Origin: Kluyvera sp036759925 | GTDB lineage: Bacteria > Pseudomonadota > Gammaproteobacteria > Enterobacterales > Enterobacteriaceae | Assembly (NCBI RefSeq): GCF_036759925.1 | Contig: NZ_JAPKIB010000011.1 | Span: forward strand, 82,358-146,357 | DNA length: 64,000 nt | Direction of reading: 5' to 3' | Part shown: positions 41,913 through 50,451 of the stretch, piece after piece | How the letters are laid out: each line of letters begins with the position of its first letter | How positions within the stretch are numbered: the first letter of the stretch is position 1 | Notes under the pieces: generated by a model | The model's database searches: none | Told to the model about the DNA's origin: nothing | Seen by the model: only the letters and a program-made list of their open reading frames with translations | Program-made: the position numbers and the translations under genes

Positions 41913-42644
41913 TTAGCTGCGCTGACGCACCGCTTCAAACAGGCAGATGCCGGTTGCCACGGAGACGTTCAGCGACGATACGGTGCCCGCCATCGGAATG
42001 CTGATCAGCTCATCGCAGTGTTCGCGAGTCAGACGGCGCATACCTTCGCCTTCTGCGCCCATCACCAGCGCCATCGCGCCGGTCATTTTACTCTGATACA
42101 GCGTGTGGGTCGCTTCACCAGCGGTGCCAACAATCCAGACGCTCTCCTCCTGCAGCATACGCATGGTACGCGCCAGGTTGGTTACGCGGATCAGCGGTAC
42201 GCTTTCGGCGGCGCCGCAGGCTACTTTTTTCGCCGTCGCATTCAGCTGCGCCGAACGGTCTTTCGGGACGATAACCGCGTGCACGCCAGCGGCGTCAGCG
42301 CTACGCAGGCAGGCGCCGAGGTTGTGCGGGTCGGTCACGCCATCGAGGATCAGCAGGAACGGACTGTCGAGTGAAGCGATCAGATCCGGCAGATCGTTTT
42401 CCTGATACTGACGGCCCGGCTTCACGCGCGCGATAATGCCCTGGTGCACGGCACCTTCGCTTTTCTCATCCAGGAACTGACGGTTAGCCAGCTGAATCAC
42501 CACGCCCTGCGCTTCGAGCGCATGGATCAGCGGCATCAGGCGCTTATCGTCGCGGCCTTTCAGAATAAAAACTTCCTGAAAACGTTCAGGCGCGCGCTCC
42601 AGCAGTGCCTGCACTGCGTGGATGCCGTAAATCATTTCACTCAT
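41913..42644 (-). CDS. rlmB: 23S rRNA (guanosine-2'-O-)-methyltransferase RlmB
   Basis: 243-residue SPOUT (TrmH-family) methyltransferase that modifies G2251 in the ribosomal P-site region. It has an N-terminal RNA-binding domain (about 1-76) and a C-terminal knot with LDGVTDPHNLGACLRSADA and MGAEGEGM. In E. coli rlmB directly follows rnr. Here a five-gene operon separates them. Confidence 0.96.
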   Translation of the reverse strand: MSEMIYGIHAVQALLERAPERFQEVFILKGRDDKRLMPLIHALEAQGVVIQLANRQFLDEKSEGAVHQGIIARVKPGRQYQENDLPDLIASLDSPFLLILDGVTDPHNLGACLRSADAAGVHAVIVPKDRSAQLNATAKKVACGAAESVPLIRVTNLARTMRMLQEESVWIVGTAGEATHTLYQSKMTGAMALVMGAEGEGMRRLTREHCDELISIPMAGTVSSLNVSVATGICLFEAVRQRS

Positions 42645-42765
42645 TGAACATACTCGTTTGGGGCGGTGTGCGCCGGGTTAAATTAGGCCGTGAATCAAGG
42701 TCACTTGCGCCTATTATAACCGACAAAGCGCTCAAATCGACTTTTGTCCGCCCCGTAACGGGCAA

Positions 42766-43536
42766 TTAAGCCAAATGCCGCTTTGCCTCCTGCCTCACCC
42801 GATGCAGGACGCGGTGCTTAATGTCGCTATACTGTGGATGTTCCGCCAAGGTTTCGATATCACGCTCAAACGGCAGCACGATCTCTTCGACAATCTTGCC
42901 CGGTTTTGCCGACATAATAAGAATGCGGTCAGCTAAAAACAGCGCCTCTTCCACATCGTGGGTCACAAAGAGCAGCGTGGTACTGGTAGAGAGCCAGGCT
43001 TCACGCAGCAGTTCTTGCATCATCAGGCGCGTCTGCGCATCCAGCGCGCCAAAAGGTTCATCCAGCAGCAGGACTTCCGGACCAGGAAGCCAGGCACGAG
43101 CCAGCGCAACTCGCTGTTTCATGCCCCCGGAAAGCTGCCAGGGAGCATGATGCTCAAAACCTTTTAGCCCCACCCGCTCAAGCCACATTTGCGCTTCAGC
43201 GTTCGTTTCCTCTTTTCGATGCTTGCCTAGCCGTGGTCCAAAGGTGACATTTTCTAACACCGACAGCCATGGAAATAGATTTGGCTGCTGGAAGATCATT
43301 CCACGATCGGGACCAGGTTGGCGGACCGTTTTTCCACTTGCCGCCACGCGTCCACGATCCGGTTTATTGAAACCCGCTACCAGATTGAGGATGGTCGATT
43401 TTCCGCAGCCAGAGGGGCCAAGCAGCACCACAAATTCACCTTGATGCAAAGTGAGGTTAATATCCTCCAGCACCGTAAACGGCTGTGGTTTTGCCGCAAA
43501 AGTGAGTGAAACGTTTTCCAGCGTAATTGCGCTCAT
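42766..43536 (-). CDS. TauB/SsuB-like ABC transporter ATPase
   Basis: 256-residue ATPase of the nitrate/sulfonate/taurine uptake group. Walker A GPSGCGKST (40-48), Q-loop FQQPNLFPW, signature LSGGMKQR (135-142), Walker B LLLDEP (157-162) and the switch histidine in VTHDVEEAL are all intact. It powers the adjacent permease and binding protein. It is the last gene of the operon, and its ATG overlaps the permease stop by 1 bp. Substrate is inferred only from family and neighbours: sulfonates or sulfonated amino acids. Confidence 0.87.
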   Translation of the reverse strand: MSAITLENVSLTFAAKPQPFTVLEDINLTLHQGEFVVLLGPSGCGKSTILNLVAGFNKPDRGRVAASGKTVRQPGPDRGMIFQQPNLFPWLSVLENVTFGPRLGKHRKEETNAEAQMWLERVGLKGFEHHAPWQLSGGMKQRVALARAWLPGPEVLLLDEPFGALDAQTRLMMQELLREAWLSTSTTLLFVTHDVEEALFLADRILIMSAKPGKIVEEIVLPFERDIETLAEHPQYSDIKHRVLHRVRQEAKRHLA

Positions 43537-44306
43537 TATTCTTTCCCCGCCCAGGGTACAAACAGACGCTGCAGCCCAAGCAGCAGCAGATCCAGAAGAT
43601 AGCCAATGCCGCCTAGCAGCAGGATACCGAGCATGACAATATCGGTTCGCAGGTAGGAACTGGCATTGATCACCATCCAACCCAGACCCGAACTGGCCGC
43701 CACCATTTCGGCGGCAATCAGCGATGTCCAGCCGATGCCAATAGAGAGCCGGACAGTGGTAAAGAGATCCGGCAGCGCGTCCGGCATCACCACCTTCAGG
43801 AAGATTTGCTTACGCGATGCCCCCAGCGTTTGCGCCACGCGGATACGCGCTCGCCCAATACGCTCAACCGCTGCCGATGCTCCCACCACCACGCTCAAAA
43901 ACGTGGCGATAAAGATCAGGAAGAATTTCGACGATTCGCCGATTCCCAGCCAGACCACCGCCAATGGGATCAACGCAATCTTAGGTAACGGTCGCAGGAA
44001 CTGGACGAACGGGTTCAGCACCGCCGATAGCCCTTCTGACAACCCCATTAACAGCCCAAGCGGAATTCCGATGATAATCGCTGCCGCAAAAGCGCTTAGT
44101 GCCCGCGCCAGGCTAACGGCGATGTGCTCCCACAGCGGCACCTGGCGGTAACCATCTGCCAGCAGTTCTTCGGTGGTCAGGCCGATATCGGTGAGCGAGG
44201 GCAACAGCAGCGGGTCAACCCACTGCCGCATTGCCGCTACCTGCCAAAGGGTAAAAAAGACCGCCACCGACAGCACGCTGATGGCGATATGCTGGCTTAA
44301 TCTCAT
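43536..44306 (-). CDS. TauC/SsuC-like ABC transporter permease
   Basis: 256-residue inner-membrane permease with about six helices and the EAA-type coupling loop near GASRKQIFLKVVMPDALPDL. It belongs to the taurine/sulfonate/nitrate permease family. The start overlaps the binding-protein stop in ATGA, and the stop overlaps the ATPase start in TAATG, so the three are translated as a unit. Confidence 0.87.
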   Translation of the reverse strand: MRLSQHIAISVLSVAVFFTLWQVAAMRQWVDPLLLPSLTDIGLTTEELLADGYRQVPLWEHIAVSLARALSAFAAAIIIGIPLGLLMGLSEGLSAVLNPFVQFLRPLPKIALIPLAVVWLGIGESSKFFLIFIATFLSVVVGASAAVERIGRARIRVAQTLGASRKQIFLKVVMPDALPDLFTTVRLSIGIGWTSLIAAEMVAASSGLGWMVINASSYLRTDIVMLGILLLGGIGYLLDLLLLGLQRLFVPWAGKE

Positions 44307-45310
44307 TGCGCCGCCACCGCCGCATCTCGAATGTAGCGGGAGTTAATCGCGGTATCCCAGTTTACCGGAATATCACGCTGGCGAATTTCGCCAATACCGG
44401 CGAGGAAGTTCGATGTTTTGGTCAGTGCTTTGCCGATACCGCTGTCAGAGGTTTGCGTGCCGTTACCCAACCAGGCAGAGGTACCCTGCTGTGCCAGCGT
44501 TGGGTATTCCAGACCGCCCAGCGTATTCGCCGCCGTGGTCACCGGTGCACCAACCTCTTTTGCCACAATGGCCGCTGCGCGTTCAGGATCCTTGTTGAAC
44601 TCATCGACCTTCTGCTGATGTACGCGCAGGAACGCGCTCACCGCCTGCGGGTACTGCTCAGCAAAGGCTTTACGCACCACGTAGTTGTTGTAAATCAGGT
44701 AACCATCTTTTTGCAGATCTTTAGTGGCGAACACCTGATGACCGCCGGAGACCTCCAGTTCCTGAGCAAATGGCGCCCAGACATAGCCAGCATCAATATC
44801 ACCCCGTTTCCATGCCGCCACCATTTCTGCTGGACGCAGCGGCAACAGCGTAATTTTGCTGCGGTCTAACTTATTGACGCTGATGGCGGCCTCCAGGGCA
44901 TACTGTGCTGTGGAGTTTGGCGGATAGGCTACGCGTTTGCCTTCGATATCACTGATTTTGCTAATTCCTTCTTTGCCAATCAGTCGTTCATAGCTGGCAA
45001 TAACGCCCGATACGCCAATAATCTCTACCGGTAATTTGCGCACAATACCGGCGGTTGCCGGGCTCGAACCAAAATTGGCGATATCAATGGCGTTACTGGC
45101 GAAATAATTTAATGCATCAGCGCCAGAAGCAAACTGAACCCATTTCACTTTGCTGTTTAGCGCTTTATCTAAAGAGCCATCGGCTTTCGCCAGCATTAAT
45201 ACCTGGGAACCACCACTATATGCCACGCGAACTTCAGCCGGATTTTCAGCGAAGCTGATATTGGCCCATAAACCACCCGCAGCGATTAATAAGCTGAGTG
45301 TTTTTTTCAT
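44303..45310 (-). CDS. TauA-like periplasmic substrate-binding protein
   Basis: 335 residues with a signal peptide (MKKTLSLLIAAGGLWANISFA, cleavage at about 21). The mature protein resembles taurine-binding TauA along its length, including ADALNYFASNAIDIANFGSSPATAG and AAWKRGDIDAGYVWAPFAQ. TauA-type proteins bind aliphatic sulfonates. Next to genes for an Asp/Glu-type racemase and a cysteate-lyase-like PLP enzyme, a sulfonated amino acid such as cysteate is an attractive ligand, but this is inference. It starts 67 bp after the racemase stop with AAAAGGAT upstream. Confidence 0.85.
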   Translation of the reverse strand: MKKTLSLLIAAGGLWANISFAENPAEVRVAYSGGSQVLMLAKADGSLDKALNSKVKWVQFASGADALNYFASNAIDIANFGSSPATAGIVRKLPVEIIGVSGVIASYERLIGKEGISKISDIEGKRVAYPPNSTAQYALEAAISVNKLDRSKITLLPLRPAEMVAAWKRGDIDAGYVWAPFAQELEVSGGHQVFATKDLQKDGYLIYNNYVVRKAFAEQYPQAVSAFLRVHQQKVDEFNKDPERAAAIVAKEVGAPVTTAANTLGGLEYPTLAQQGTSAWLGNGTQTSDSGIGKALTKTSNFLAGIGEIRQRDIPVNWDTAINSRYIRDAAVAAQ

Positions 45311-45377
45311 TTTATTTATCCTTTTAAAATAGCCTTTTTTAACCCGACACCTGGCCGGAAAGTAGGTAATAAGAATC

Positions 45378-46088
45378 TTATTGATGGGTCAGCCATAAAG
45401 ACGAACATCGCTCCGCCAGCGCCTGCGACGGGTCGTAGGTCAAGTGCAGAAACGGCGCACGCACCGCTTTCAGTGCTACCGGCACTTCGGTACAAGCCAG
45501 CACCAGCTTCTGTGCCCCACGGGCAAACAATGCGCTAGCCTGACGCGCCAGTAGCTCCCCACCTTCTCGCAGCGCGCCGCGTTTGACGGCATAGCAGCCG
45601 GGAACAAACCATTCCCGTAGCTCCTCTGCCGTTGGCACCAGCGGCTCGATGTCCTGTGCGGCCAGTCTTTGCTGATACCAGCCTGCGTTGAGCGTCCCTT
45701 CTGTGGCAACAATCCCCACTCGCTGCGGGCGAACGGCCTGCTTTGCCAGTGCATCCAGGGTGGCATCAACAATATGCAGAATGGGGGCGTCACTCACTTC
45801 TGCTAGCGCAGCGTACCAGTGGTGTGCGGTGTTACAGGGGATCGCAATATGGCTTGCGCCCGCCTCATTAAGCTTCTTAATACCGTGAATCAGCTGCGGT
45901 AATGGCGAAGGGCCCAGGCCTGCCAGCGCCTTTTGTCGATCGGCTATTTGCGGCACGTTCCACACCACTGACGGCAGTTGCTGCTGATCGTTTCGTGCCG
46001 GTGTCGCCTCCAGCAGGCGGCGCTGAAAGTCGAGCGTGGCAAGCGGCCCCATACCACCGAGCACGCCCAACAGGAACGGGTTAGACAT
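45378..46088 (-). CDS. Aspartate/glutamate racemase-family protein
   Basis: 236-residue PLP-independent racemase of the Asp/Glu/hydantoin superfamily. Both catalytic cysteines are present: Cys85 in IPCNTAHHW and Cys199 in LACTEVPV. The N-terminal GVLGGMGPLATLDF is the aspartate-racemase type. Its start overlaps the end of the upstream lyase gene by 8 bp. Aspartate-type racemases can act on close analogues, and cysteate is the sulfonate analogue of aspartate, which would fit the neighbouring genes (inference). Plain aspartate, glutamate or another acidic amino acid remains possible. Confidence 0.85.
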   Translation of the reverse strand: MSNPFLLGVLGGMGPLATLDFQRRLLEATPARNDQQQLPSVVWNVPQIADRQKALAGLGPSPLPQLIHGIKKLNEAGASHIAIPCNTAHHWYAALAEVSDAPILHIVDATLDALAKQAVRPQRVGIVATEGTLNAGWYQQRLAAQDIEPLVPTAEELREWFVPGCYAVKRGALREGGELLARQASALFARGAQKLVLACTEVPVALKAVRAPFLHLTYDPSQALAERCSSLWLTHQ

Positions 46089-47085
46089 GCTCCAGCACCT
46101 GGCGATAGCCAAACAACCCCGCCGAGCCGCCAGTGTGAATAAACACCACGTTCTCGTCCTTACGGAAATGCCCCTGGCGGATAAGGTCGATAAGGCCTGC
46201 CATCCCTTTTGCTGAATACACCGGGTCGAGCAGAATACCTTCGTGTCGTGCCAGCAGCGTCAACGCCTCTAGCGTACCGGCGGTCGGCAGGCCGTAACCA
46301 TCACCCACGTAGTCGCTATTGGCCACCACCGCATCGCGCGACAGCGCACCAGCCACGCCCAGCAACTCCAGCGTCCTTGATGCCAGGTTCCAGACGTTCT
46401 CTTCCTGTTTCGCTTTCGGCGCACGAACGCTGATCCCCAGCACCGGGATCTGGCTGTTGGTTGCGGTGAAACCCGCCACCAGGCCCGCCTGTGTGCCGGT
46501 GCTGCCAGTGGCGTGCACAACGTGGTCAATGCGTAGACGCTGCTGCGAAGACTGATAAAGCAGCTCTTCGGCGCAGGCGACGTAGCCCAACGCCCCAATA
46601 GGGTTAGACCCGCCACCAGGGATCACATAAGGGTTATGCCCCTGCTCACGAAGCGTTGCTGCGTAATCTTCCATCGCCTGCTGCATGTCGGTGCCACCGG
46701 GCAGATGAGCAACAATTTCGCCGCCGAGCAGCGTGTCGAGAAGGACATTGCCGTTATGCTGATAGTCATCACCAAAATCAGAAACGCGCTTTTCCAGCAG
46801 CGCTTTGGCTTTTAAGCCCAGACGCGCCGCACCGGCAATGGTCTGGCGCACATGGTTTGACTGCGTTGCACCCTGAGTGATCACCACATCAGCACGCTGC
46901 GCCAATGCATCAGCCAGTAAAAACTCCAGCTTACGGGTTTTATTTCCCCCACTCGCCAGACCTGTCGCATCGTCACGTTTGATCCATATTTGGGGGCCAC
47001 CGAGGAGCTTGCTTAAATTATTTAATGGCTCAAGCGGCGTCGGGAAATGGCCAAGAGAAACTCTCGGGAAGCGGGCCAAGTGCAT
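46081..47085 (-). CDS. PLP-dependent D-cysteine desulfhydrase / L-cysteate sulfo-lyase family protein
   Basis: 334-residue fold-type II PLP enzyme of the ACC deaminase/D-cysteine desulfhydrase group. Lys49 in SGGNKTRKLEF is the Schiff-base lysine; QGATQSNHVRQT contacts substrate, and HTGGSAGLFGY is near the C-terminus. The pattern DDATGLASGGNKTRK is closer, from memory, to cysteate sulfo-lyases (CuyA) than to E. coli DcyD, which has DDVTPMAMGGNKLRK. Either reaction is a beta-elimination giving pyruvate and ammonia, with sulfite (cysteate) or sulfide (D-cysteine). First gene of the operon with a TauABC-like importer. AAGGAA precedes the ATG. Confidence 0.83.
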   Translation of the reverse strand: MHLARFPRVSLGHFPTPLEPLNNLSKLLGGPQIWIKRDDATGLASGGNKTRKLEFLLADALAQRADVVITQGATQSNHVRQTIAGAARLGLKAKALLEKRVSDFGDDYQHNGNVLLDTLLGGEIVAHLPGGTDMQQAMEDYAATLREQGHNPYVIPGGGSNPIGALGYVACAEELLYQSSQQRLRIDHVVHATGSTGTQAGLVAGFTATNSQIPVLGISVRAPKAKQEENVWNLASRTLELLGVAGALSRDAVVANSDYVGDGYGLPTAGTLEALTLLARHEGILLDPVYSAKGMAGLIDLIRQGHFRKDENVVFIHTGGSAGLFGYRQVLEHV

Positions 47086-47254
47086 ATATATTCCTTGCTC
47101 AATAAGAGGGCAACCTGAATCGTGAAATTCACTATACACATCTAACGAATATGGCTAATCAAAAAGAACAAATAAGGATTTCACAAAAACAACTAAGCAG
47201 GAAATAAGGGGTAGTTGCGGGAATATTCAGGCTGTTTCGGAATGTCTTACATCC

Positions 47255-47290
47255 AAAAAGAATAACCCCTTCCGGCTGGAAGGGGTTATT
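47255..47290 (-). terminator. Terminator of rnr
   Basis: On the minus strand AATAACCCCTTCC and GGAAGGGGTTATT form a 13-bp stem followed by CTTTTT, just beyond the rnr stop. It isolates rnr from the sulfonate-type operon. Confidence 0.88.
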
Positions 47291-47299
47291 GAGGGAAGA

Positions 47300-49759
47300 T
47301 TACTTCTCGGTGTTCTTCTTCGCAGCGCGCTTGGCTTTAGTTGCTGCGGCGATTTTCTGCGTTTTGGTTGAAGGCTTTTTGGCCTTCTTCGCCGCCCCTT
47401 TCTCGGTAGAAGCCGGTTTAGCTTTCGCTTTACCTTTCTTCTCGCCGCGGAAGGCGCTGTCCGGTTCGAAGTTAGTGCGCTTGCCCGCCTGACGACGACG
47501 ACTGGCGCTCGGCTTGCCGCCGCTGCCTTTCTTCGCTTTCTCGCGTTCGGTTTTACCGACGTTACGCGGACCGCGCTCGCTGGAGATCAGCGAGAAGTCG
47601 ATTTTACGCTCGTCCATGTTGACCGCTTCCACGCGCACTTCCACGCGATCGCCCAGACGGTAGGTCTGACCGCCAGATTCACCAATCAGACGCTGGCCGA
47701 CCTGGTCAAAGCGATAGTAGTCGTTGTCCAGCGAGGAGACGTGAACCAGACCATCAATGAACAGTTCGTCCAGACGCACGAAGAAGCCAAAGCCGGTCAC
47801 GCTCGCAATCACGCCGTTAAAGACGTTACCGACCTGATCCTGCATAAAGTCGCACTTCAGCCAGTCAGAAACATCACGAGTGGCTTCATCAGCGCGGCGC
47901 TCGGTCATCGAACAGTGCTGACCCAACTGCAGCATCTCTTCCATTGAATAATGGTAGCCGCCGGTGTCGGTGCTGTTGCCCTTATGACCCTGCTCTTTCG
48001 CCAGCAGATACTTGATGGCACGGTGCAGCGACAGGTCAGGATAACGACGAATCGGCGAGGTGAAGTGCGCATAGGACTGCAGCGCCAGGCCAAAGTGACC
48101 GCGGTTTTCCGGGTCATAGATAGCCTGCTTCATCGAACGCAGCAGCATGGTTTGCAGCATTTCAGCATCAGGACGGTCGGCGACGGATTCCAGCAGCTCG
48201 GCGTAGTCACGCGGCTCCGGTTTGTTGCCGCCAGGCAGTTCGAGGCCAAGTTCAGACAGCACCGAACGGAACGCGGTAATCGCTTCGGTCGTTGGCTTGT
48301 CGTGAATACGGAACAGCGCAGGCTCCTGAGCTTTCTCGACGAAACGCGCCGCCGAGATGTTCGCCATGATCATGCACTCTTCAATCAGTTTGTGCGCGTC
48401 GTTACGCTGGGTCTGCTCGATACGCTCAATGCGGCGTTCGGCGTTGAAGATGAACTTCGCCTCTTCGCTCTCAAACGAGATCCCGCCGCGCTCAGCGCGA
48501 GCCTGATCCAGCACTTTGTAGAGGTTATGCAGCTCTTCAATGTGTTTCACCAGCGGTGCGTACTGTTCACGCAGCTCCTGGTCGCCCTGCAGCATATGCC
48601 AGACCTTGGTGTAGGTCAGACGCGCGTGGGAGCTCATCACCGCTTCGTAGAATTTGAAGCCCGTTAAGCGCCCCTTCGACGAAATAGTCATTTCGCAGAC
48701 CATACACAAGCGATCAACCTGCGGGTTCAGCGAGCACAGGCCGTTGGAGAGCACTTCCGGCAGCATCGGCACAACCTGCGTTGGGAAGTAGACCGAGGTA
48801 CCACGGTTGCGCGCTTCGCCATCCAACGGCGTCGGTGGACGCACGTAGTAGCTGACGTCAGCAATGGCAACCCACAGGCGCCAGCCGCCACCGCGTTTTT
48901 TCTCGCAGTAGACCGCATCATCAAAGTCACGGGCGTCTTCGCCGTCGATGGTGACCAGCGGCAGGTCGCGCAGGTCTACACGACCCACTTTTGCCTCTTC
49001 AGGCACCTGCTCTTTCAGCCCGGCAACCTGTGCTTCCACCGCTGGCGGCCAGACGTAGGGAATTTCATGGGTGCGCAGCGCCATCTCAACGGCCATGCCG
49101 GTACCCATGTTGTCGCCCAGTACTTCAACGATTTTACCAATCGCTTTGGTACGGCGGGTTGGGCGCTGGGTCAGTTCGACCACCACCACAAAGCCCATGC
49201 GCGCGCCCATCACCGACTCAGGTGGGATGAGGATATCAAAGCTCAGGCGGCTGTCATCCGGGACCACAAAGCCCACACCGGCGTCGGTAAAGTAGCGGCC
49301 GACGATCTGCGCATTGCGCGGCACCAGTACGCGGACAATACGCGCTTCGCGGCGGCCTTTACGGTCCGCGCCCAGCGGCTGTGCCAGCACTTCATCGCCG
49401 TGCATGCACATTTTCATCTGTTCGCTCGACAGATACAGGTCATCTTTACGGCCTTCAACGCGCAGGAAGCCGAAGCCATCGCGGTGACCGATGACCATGC
49501 CTTTCAGCAGGTCGAGACGTTCCGGCAGCGCATAGCACTGGCGACGGGTAAAGACCAGTTGCCCATCGCGCTCCATAGCGCGCAGGCGGCGGCGCAGCGC
49601 TTCAATCTGCTCTTCGCCTTCAATATTGAGTTCGACGGCCAGTTCTTCACGGTTGGCCGGTTTTTCGCGTTTTGTTAAGTGTTCGAGGATAAATTCCCGG
49701 CTCGGGATAGGATTCGAATATTTTTCTGCTTCGCGTTCCAGGAAAGGATCTTTTGACAT
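47300..49759 (-). CDS. rnr: Exoribonuclease R (RNase R)
   Basis: 819-residue 3'-5' exoribonuclease able to degrade structured RNA; it acts in trans-translation and rRNA quality control. Domains: N-terminal helix-turn-helix and two cold-shock domains (about 1-240), the RNB catalytic domain (about 260-590) with the metal-binding DGEDARDFDDAV, an S1 domain (about 645-727), and a long Lys/Ala/Arg-rich tail. It is slightly longer than the E. coli enzyme (813), the difference lying in the basic tail. It follows nsrR. Confidence 0.97.
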   Translation of the reverse strand: MSKDPFLEREAEKYSNPIPSREFILEHLTKREKPANREELAVELNIEGEEQIEALRRRLRAMERDGQLVFTRRQCYALPERLDLLKGMVIGHRDGFGFLRVEGRKDDLYLSSEQMKMCMHGDEVLAQPLGADRKGRREARIVRVLVPRNAQIVGRYFTDAGVGFVVPDDSRLSFDILIPPESVMGARMGFVVVVELTQRPTRRTKAIGKIVEVLGDNMGTGMAVEMALRTHEIPYVWPPAVEAQVAGLKEQVPEEAKVGRVDLRDLPLVTIDGEDARDFDDAVYCEKKRGGGWRLWVAIADVSYYVRPPTPLDGEARNRGTSVYFPTQVVPMLPEVLSNGLCSLNPQVDRLCMVCEMTISSKGRLTGFKFYEAVMSSHARLTYTKVWHMLQGDQELREQYAPLVKHIEELHNLYKVLDQARAERGGISFESEEAKFIFNAERRIERIEQTQRNDAHKLIEECMIMANISAARFVEKAQEPALFRIHDKPTTEAITAFRSVLSELGLELPGGNKPEPRDYAELLESVADRPDAEMLQTMLLRSMKQAIYDPENRGHFGLALQSYAHFTSPIRRYPDLSLHRAIKYLLAKEQGHKGNSTDTGGYHYSMEEMLQLGQHCSMTERRADEATRDVSDWLKCDFMQDQVGNVFNGVIASVTGFGFFVRLDELFIDGLVHVSSLDNDYYRFDQVGQRLIGESGGQTYRLGDRVEVRVEAVNMDERKIDFSLISSERGPRNVGKTEREKAKKGSGGKPSASRRRQAGKRTNFEPDSAFRGEKKGKAKAKPASTEKGAAKKAKKPSTKTQKIAAATKAKRAAKKNTEK

Positions 49760-49797
49760 GTCGGTTCCTCCGTCATCATCGCTGCTGGCGGGAGTCG

Positions 49798-50223
49798 TTA
49801 CTCCACCAGCAATAATTTATATAGCGGTTGATTCTTTTCAACCAAATCAGCCAGTGTGTAGTTATCCAACTCCTTGAGAAAACATTGCACGGCTTGAGCA
49901 AGTGCCTGTTTCAAACGACAGGCTGGCGTAATATGGCAAAATTCGCTGCTGCAGTTCACCAGCGATAACGGTTCGAGTTCGCGCACCACGTCTCCGACGC
50001 GGATGTCCTTGGCTGGTTTACCCAGACGGATCCCGCCATTTTTTCCCCGCACGGCCATCACGTATCCGGCGCGACTGAGCTGGTTGATTATTTTAACCAT
50101 ATGGTTACGCGACACGCCGTAGACCTCGGTTACCTCCGAGATGCTGGTCATGTTGCCTTCCGGCAGCGACGCCATATAGATCAGCGCACGTAGTCCATAA
50201 TCGGTAAAACTTGTTAACTGCAC
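49798..50223 (-). CDS. nsrR: NsrR, nitric-oxide-sensing Rrf2-family repressor
   Basis: 141-residue regulator with a winged HTH (SISEVTEVYGVSRNHMVKII) and the three cluster cysteines Cys91, Cys96 and Cys102, the same numbering as in E. coli NsrR. The [Fe-S] cluster reacts with NO and releases DNA at genes such as hmp and ytfE. Start is GTG at 50223 with GAGG upstream; the overlapping ATG is out of frame. An excellent operator lies before ytfE at 23778-23800. Confidence 0.96.
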   Translation of the reverse strand: MQLTSFTDYGLRALIYMASLPEGNMTSISEVTEVYGVSRNHMVKIINQLSRAGYVMAVRGKNGGIRLGKPAKDIRVGDVVRELEPLSLVNCSSEFCHITPACRLKQALAQAVQCFLKELDNYTLADLVEKNQPLYKLLLVE

Positions 50224-50359
50224 ATCAACCTCAGGAAAAAGGGGAAAAACAGGGTGAGCCTGTTGATATTAATTATATTGATGATAAACCAGCCAGCGAC
50301 TGAGCCGCTAATTTATTTCAGTTCGGGAAGGAAAAAGCGAGGATTTAACGCACGATTAA

Positions 50360-50431
50360 GCCGGATGGTGACGCTTTGCGTCTTATCCGGCCTACCGAGT
50401 GAGTAGGCCTGATAAGCGCAGCGCCTGGTGG
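50360..50431. repeat. BIME/REP pair (cluster 5) between nsrR and purA
   Basis: GCCGGATGGTGACGC...GCGTCTTATCCGGCCTAC faces GTAGGCCTGATAAGCGCAGC...GGCGCTG. Classical enterobacterial REP units downstream of purA. Confidence 0.88.
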
Positions 50432-50451
50432 CGCTGCACGACGAACCAGAA

